NCBI RefSeq assembly: GCF_049310925.1
Contig: NZ_JBMERP010000008.1
Span: 1-64,000 of the forward strand
Length of the DNA: 64,000 nt
Source of the DNA: Virgibacillus_F sp049310925
Lineage (GTDB): Bacteria > Bacillota > Bacilli > Bacillales > Amphibacillaceae
Reading direction: 5' to 3'
Shown here: positions 61,129-64,000 of the stretch, piece after piece
How positions within the stretch are numbered: the first letter of the stretch is position 1
Layout: every line of letters starts with the position of its first letter
Position numbers and translations under genes: made by a program
The notes under the pieces: model-generated
Told to the model about the DNA's origin: nothing
The model's input: the letters and a program-made list of their open reading frames with translations, nothing else
Databases searched by the model: none

Positions 61129-62846
61129 TTTGTCACTCCTATCATTTCTTGAATACCTTTACCAGGAGCAATCATTGGATATACATTTGAAAGTTGAACA
61201 ACTCTGCAATCTACTACAACAGGTCCATCATATGCAAAAACATCCTCAAGCATAGCGACTACATCAGCTTCCTTATCGACTTTCAACCCTCGAATTCCAT
61301 AGCTGTCGGCAAGCTTTACAAAATCTGGATTTTGGGAAAATATCGATTCTGAGTACCTTTCTTCGTAAAAGCTTTCCTGCCATTGTCGTACCATTCCTAA
61401 CGCATTGTTATTAACAATGATTATTTTTACTGGAAGATTCCTTTCTTTTATGACTGACAATTCTTGAAGTGTCATTTGAAAGCCACCATCTCCCACCACA
61501 GATACTACCAAGTCATCAGGTGCTCCAAGTTGAGCTCCAATTGCAGCCGGAAAACCGAAGCCCATTGTCCCCAAACCTCCAGAAGTGACCCAACGGTTTG
61601 GTTTATCAAATGTGTAGAACTGCGCTGCCCACATTTGATGCTGTCCTACATCTGTGGTTACAATCGCGTTTCCATTTGAAACGTGATACACCTGTTCGAG
61701 TAGCCATTGTGGTGATACTAAACTATCTGATCTTTCATACCACAAAGGATAATCATTCTTGTTGTTTGAAATCTTTTCCCTCCACACTTTATGATCTGGC
61801 ATTTCTATAGAGCTTTTTAATAACCCCTTTAAAGCTTCCTTTGCATCTGCAACAACTGGAATATTAGTTGAAATGTTTTTGCCGATTTCTGCCGGGTCTA
61901 TATCGATATGAGCAATTTTTGCATCAGGTGCAAAATGCTCCAAATTACCAGTTAACCGATCGTCAAATCTCGCTCCAATGTTTATTAACAAATCACATTC
62001 GTAAATAGCCATATTTGCTGCATAACTACCGTGCATCCCCGCCATTCCTAACGAAAGTGAGTTAGTTCCAGGAAAACTTCCCAATCCAAGCAGTGTATTT
62101 GCAACAGGAAGCTGATACTTTTCAGCAAATTCTTTTAGTTCAGCAGAAGCTCCTGAAAATACTACCCCTGCCCCAGCCAGTATCAGCGGTCGCTTAGAGC
62201 GCGACAAGGCATCTGCTAGTTTCGTAATCTGCAATGGATTTGGAGTTTTTGTTGGTTGATATCCTGGTAAATTAATTGCACTTTCAACTTTAACTGAACT
62301 AGTTGCAGCTGCTATATTTTTTGGAATATCCACTACCACCGGCCCAGGCCGACCAGTTGATGCAATATGAAAAGCCTCTTTTACTACCCGTGGCAGTTCA
62401 GCAATATCCTTTATCTGATAATTGTACTTTGTAATTGGTGTCGTAATTCCCATAACATCGGCTTCTTGAAAAGCGTCTGTTCCAATAACGCTGTTTGAAA
62501 CCTGACCGGTAAAAATAACTAGAGGAACTGAATCCATCATTGCATCTGTTATTCCAGTGATCAGGTTAGTTGCACCAGGGCCTGAGGTTGCAAGTACTAC
62601 GCCTGGTCTCCCAGTAACACGCGCATATCCTTCTGCAGCGTGAATTGATCCTTGTTCATGACGAGAAAGCACATGCTTAAAAGTAGCTTTACTGCGATAT
62701 AACGCATCATAAATTGGTAGCACAGCGCCACCCGGATAACCAAATACTAGTTCAACTTCAGCTTCCACTAATGTTTCAATCAGTAAATCAGCACCGGTCC
62801 TCGGTATTTCTGTTTGTTTTGTTTCATGGTTAGCTTCAACTTTCAC
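61125..62846 (-). CDS. ilvB: Acetolactate synthase large subunit
   Basis: 573 residues of the thiamine diphosphate family: GAVLPIYDAL and HEQGSIHAAEGYARVTG (catalytic Glu) in the N-terminal domain, and GDGGFQMTLQELSV through NNNALGMVRQWQ for cofactor and Mg binding. It condenses pyruvate or 2-oxobutyrate, the committed step to branched-chain amino acids. First gene of the operon, directly behind the T-box leader. Confidence 0.97.
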   Translation of the reverse strand: MKVEANHETKQTEIPRTGADLLIETLVEAEVELVFGYPGGAVLPIYDALYRSKATFKHVLSRHEQGSIHAAEGYARVTGRPGVVLATSGPGATNLITGITDAMMDSVPLVIFTGQVSNSVIGTDAFQEADVMGITTPITKYNYQIKDIAELPRVVKEAFHIASTGRPGPVVVDIPKNIAAATSSVKVESAINLPGYQPTKTPNPLQITKLADALSRSKRPLILAGAGVVFSGASAELKEFAEKYQLPVANTLLGLGSFPGTNSLSLGMAGMHGSYAANMAIYECDLLINIGARFDDRLTGNLEHFAPDAKIAHIDIDPAEIGKNISTNIPVVADAKEALKGLLKSSIEMPDHKVWREKISNNKNDYPLWYERSDSLVSPQWLLEQVYHVSNGNAIVTTDVGQHQMWAAQFYTFDKPNRWVTSGGLGTMGFGFPAAIGAQLGAPDDLVVSVVGDGGFQMTLQELSVIKERNLPVKIIIVNNNALGMVRQWQESFYEERYSESIFSQNPDFVKLADSYGIRGLKVDKEADVVAMLEDVFAYDGPVVVDCRVVQLSNVYPMIAPGKGIQEMIGVTK

Positions 62847-62881
62847 TCTACAAACCTCCTTTGGATATCAATTGCGAAAAC

Positions 62882-63140
62882 AAAAAGACCCTTCTCTGCC
62901 CATAATTCCACGTGAATTCAGAATTATAGGGGAGAAAAGAGTCTCTTTTCACGGTACCACCCATGTTTATAGCATTCTCACGAATACTACCTTGTGAGGC
63001 TGGCAAAGCAGCCCACTTTGATAACAGGTACATAAAATTGCACCTGACCAAGTCTAGTAGGGATACCGTTCAACTTGGCACTCAGAGATGATGTCAGAAC
63101 AATGAGTATTTCTAGGCTTCCAGCAACCCTAGATCTCTGT
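62882..63140 (-). promoter_or_regulatory. Leucine T-box leader of the ilv-leu operon
   Basis: On the minus strand a stem I base pairs AGAGAT (63132-63137) with ATCTCT (63082-63089 region). The specifier loop carries CTC (63106-63104), a leucine codon. The T-box sequence TGGGTGGTACCGTGA lies at about 62949-62964. A long terminator (62882-62945) ends in TTTTTGTTTT. Uncharged tRNA-Leu would pair with both sites and favour readthrough. The chance open frame over the leader is not a gene. Confidence 0.93.
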
Positions 63141-63160
63141 AAATACAAAAAACATGTTCC

Positions 63161-63465
63161 TTTTTTCTCGTCATCGAATTAATCTTTATTATAATTTATA
63201 ACATTTAGATAATTGATATTGCCGACAATCATATAACGTTTTAGGAAGGAGGTCAATAGGTATTTGAAAGTTTTTTGATACTTTTGATAAATCTAAATAA
63301 TTGAATGCGTTTACATCTCTGACAGGATAAGGAATATACAAAAAAAGATTTTTTTTGCTTTTTTTGATAATTCTTTGTCTTTGAACCGAAATAATAATTT
63401 TTACATTTGAATTAATCGTTTAAAAAAAATTGGGCAAAAACACAACTTATTTGGGAATATTAAAA
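63161..63465 (-). promoter_or_regulatory. Promoter region of the ilv-leu operon
   Basis: AT-rich gap. A minus-strand TATAAT lies near 63183-63188 with no good -35 at 17 bp. AATTATCTAAATGTT just upstream matches the CodY consensus at 11 of 15 positions, which is suggestive only. No gene is seen between here and the thrB terminator. Confidence 0.35.
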
Positions 63466-63545
63466 GAGCCACCTAGGTACCGCCCCCCCAAAGGTTAGTT
63501 TTCAATTCTAACTTTCGGGGGTCTGTACCTATCGGCAGCTCTCCT
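63466..63545 (-). terminator. Long terminator hairpin after thrB
   Basis: An 80-bp stem-loop: AGAGC at one end pairs with GCTCT at the other, with long inner pairing including GGTACC/GGTAC, CCCCC/GGGGG and GTTAG/CTAAC. It is followed on the minus strand by TTTTAATATT. Longer than most terminators; it may have an extra role. Confidence 0.65.
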
Positions 63546-63571
63546 TATAAAAATATCTATTAGTACAAAAA

Positions 63572-64000
63572 TTAGTTGGAGAACGTTTTATGAACTCGTA
63601 AACCATTTCGACTTATTTTTAATGCATCTACTTCGTATTTAGAGAGTTTCCCTGTCATGTATGCAGATACAACTGCTCCTTTTCCTGATGTAGTAAAGGA
63701 AATCATGGTTGGACCAGCACCACTTATTACTGTTCCAAATGCTCCACCTTTTTTTGCTTCTTGCTTGATCATGACATAGTTAGGGATAAGATCTGATCGA
63801 TATGGTTCGTGGAATAAATCACTTTCCATCATTTTTCCCGCTAATGTGTGGTCTCCAGTTAAAATTGAAGCGATCATTACGTTACTTATTGCGCTAGCTT
63901 TAGTAGCATTTTTAATTGAAAAACTTTGTGGCAAAACATTTCGTGCTCTGTCGGTTTTCAACTCAAAATTGGGTATGTAAGCAACAATATCGAGATTCGG
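63572..64000 (-). CDS. thrB: Homoserine kinase, C-terminal part (runs off right edge)
   Basis: The minus-strand frame is open to the window edge, giving the last 142 residues. It has DIVAYIPNFELKTDRAR, then YVMIKQEAKKGGAFGTVISGAGPTMISF, the GHMP-kinase C-terminal Gly-rich block. ThrB phosphorylates homoserine in threonine synthesis. It lies upstream of the ilv-leu operon on the same strand, supplying the threonine that IlvA uses. The N-terminal ATP-binding region is outside the window. Confidence 0.9.
   Translation of the reverse strand, partial: PNLDIVAYIPNFELKTDRARNVLPQSFSIKNATKASAISNVMIASILTGDHTLAGKMMESDLFHEPYRSDLIPNYVMIKQEAKKGGAFGTVISGAGPTMISFTTSGKGAVVSAYMTGKLSKYEVDALKISRNGLRVHKTFSN

Noticed and set aside
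62848..63051. 67-codon open frame on the minus strand before ilvB
   Set aside because: It lies within the T-box leader, including the terminator and T-box sequence, so it is a chance frame.

Overview
The window is 64 kb of low-GC, spore-forming Firmicute chromosome. It most resembles Bacillaceae of the Virgibacillus/Oceanobacillus/Lentibacillus type. That placement is an inference from gene content: spoVIF, YjcZ-family spore peptides, ynd genes, a B. subtilis-style ilv-leu operon behind a T-box, a PyrR attenuator, FNR with C-terminal cluster cysteines, and strong GGAGG ribosome binding sites. No rRNA, tRNA, CRISPR array or intact transposase was seen.

Region 1 (1-20.4 kb, all minus strand) is an eps-type exopolysaccharide operon. 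It reads epsA (Wzz), epsB (tyrosine kinase), a putative EAR antitermination RNA, epsC, galU, glycosyltransferases, epsG polymerase, galE, epsL, epsM, epsN, then sinR, then a run of GT4 and GT2 glycosyltransferases leaving the left edge. The biofilm repressor gene sinR lies inside the operon. A consensus SinR operator dyad fills the 17-bp spacer of a perfect sigma-A promoter upstream of epsA. The same 18 bp recurs exactly between epsB and the EAR candidate. Together these suggest a negative feedback circuit.

Region 2 (20.4-36.3 kb) is mixed. It holds a DEAD-box helicase, a cluster of YjcZ-type small membrane peptides (four in tandem plus one double-module version without a clear start codon), spoVIF, a flavin amine oxidase, a 41-bp minisatellite, a PyrR-controlled uracil permease, yndG/H/J-like genes, pheA, a DUF2512 protein, a D,D-carboxypeptidase and a broken TehA/SLAC1-type transporter.

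Region 3 (36.4-50.4 kb) is a nitrate respiration island: mobA-like, fnr, narK (fused to a C-terminal PAS domain), ric/scdA, narIJHG with three small upstream co-operonic genes, and moaA. Three perfect FNR boxes lie exactly 41.5 bp upstream of plausible -10 elements. One of them appears to drive narK and ric divergently.

Region 4 (50.3-64 kb) holds a methyltransferase, a DUF1801 protein, three tiny membrane proteins, a composite inverted repeat also found at 26.2 kb, an FAH-family hydratase, and the ilvBNC-leuABCD-ilvA operon behind a leucine T-box. The ilvA is short and lacks the regulatory domain. The 3' part of thrB lies at the right edge.
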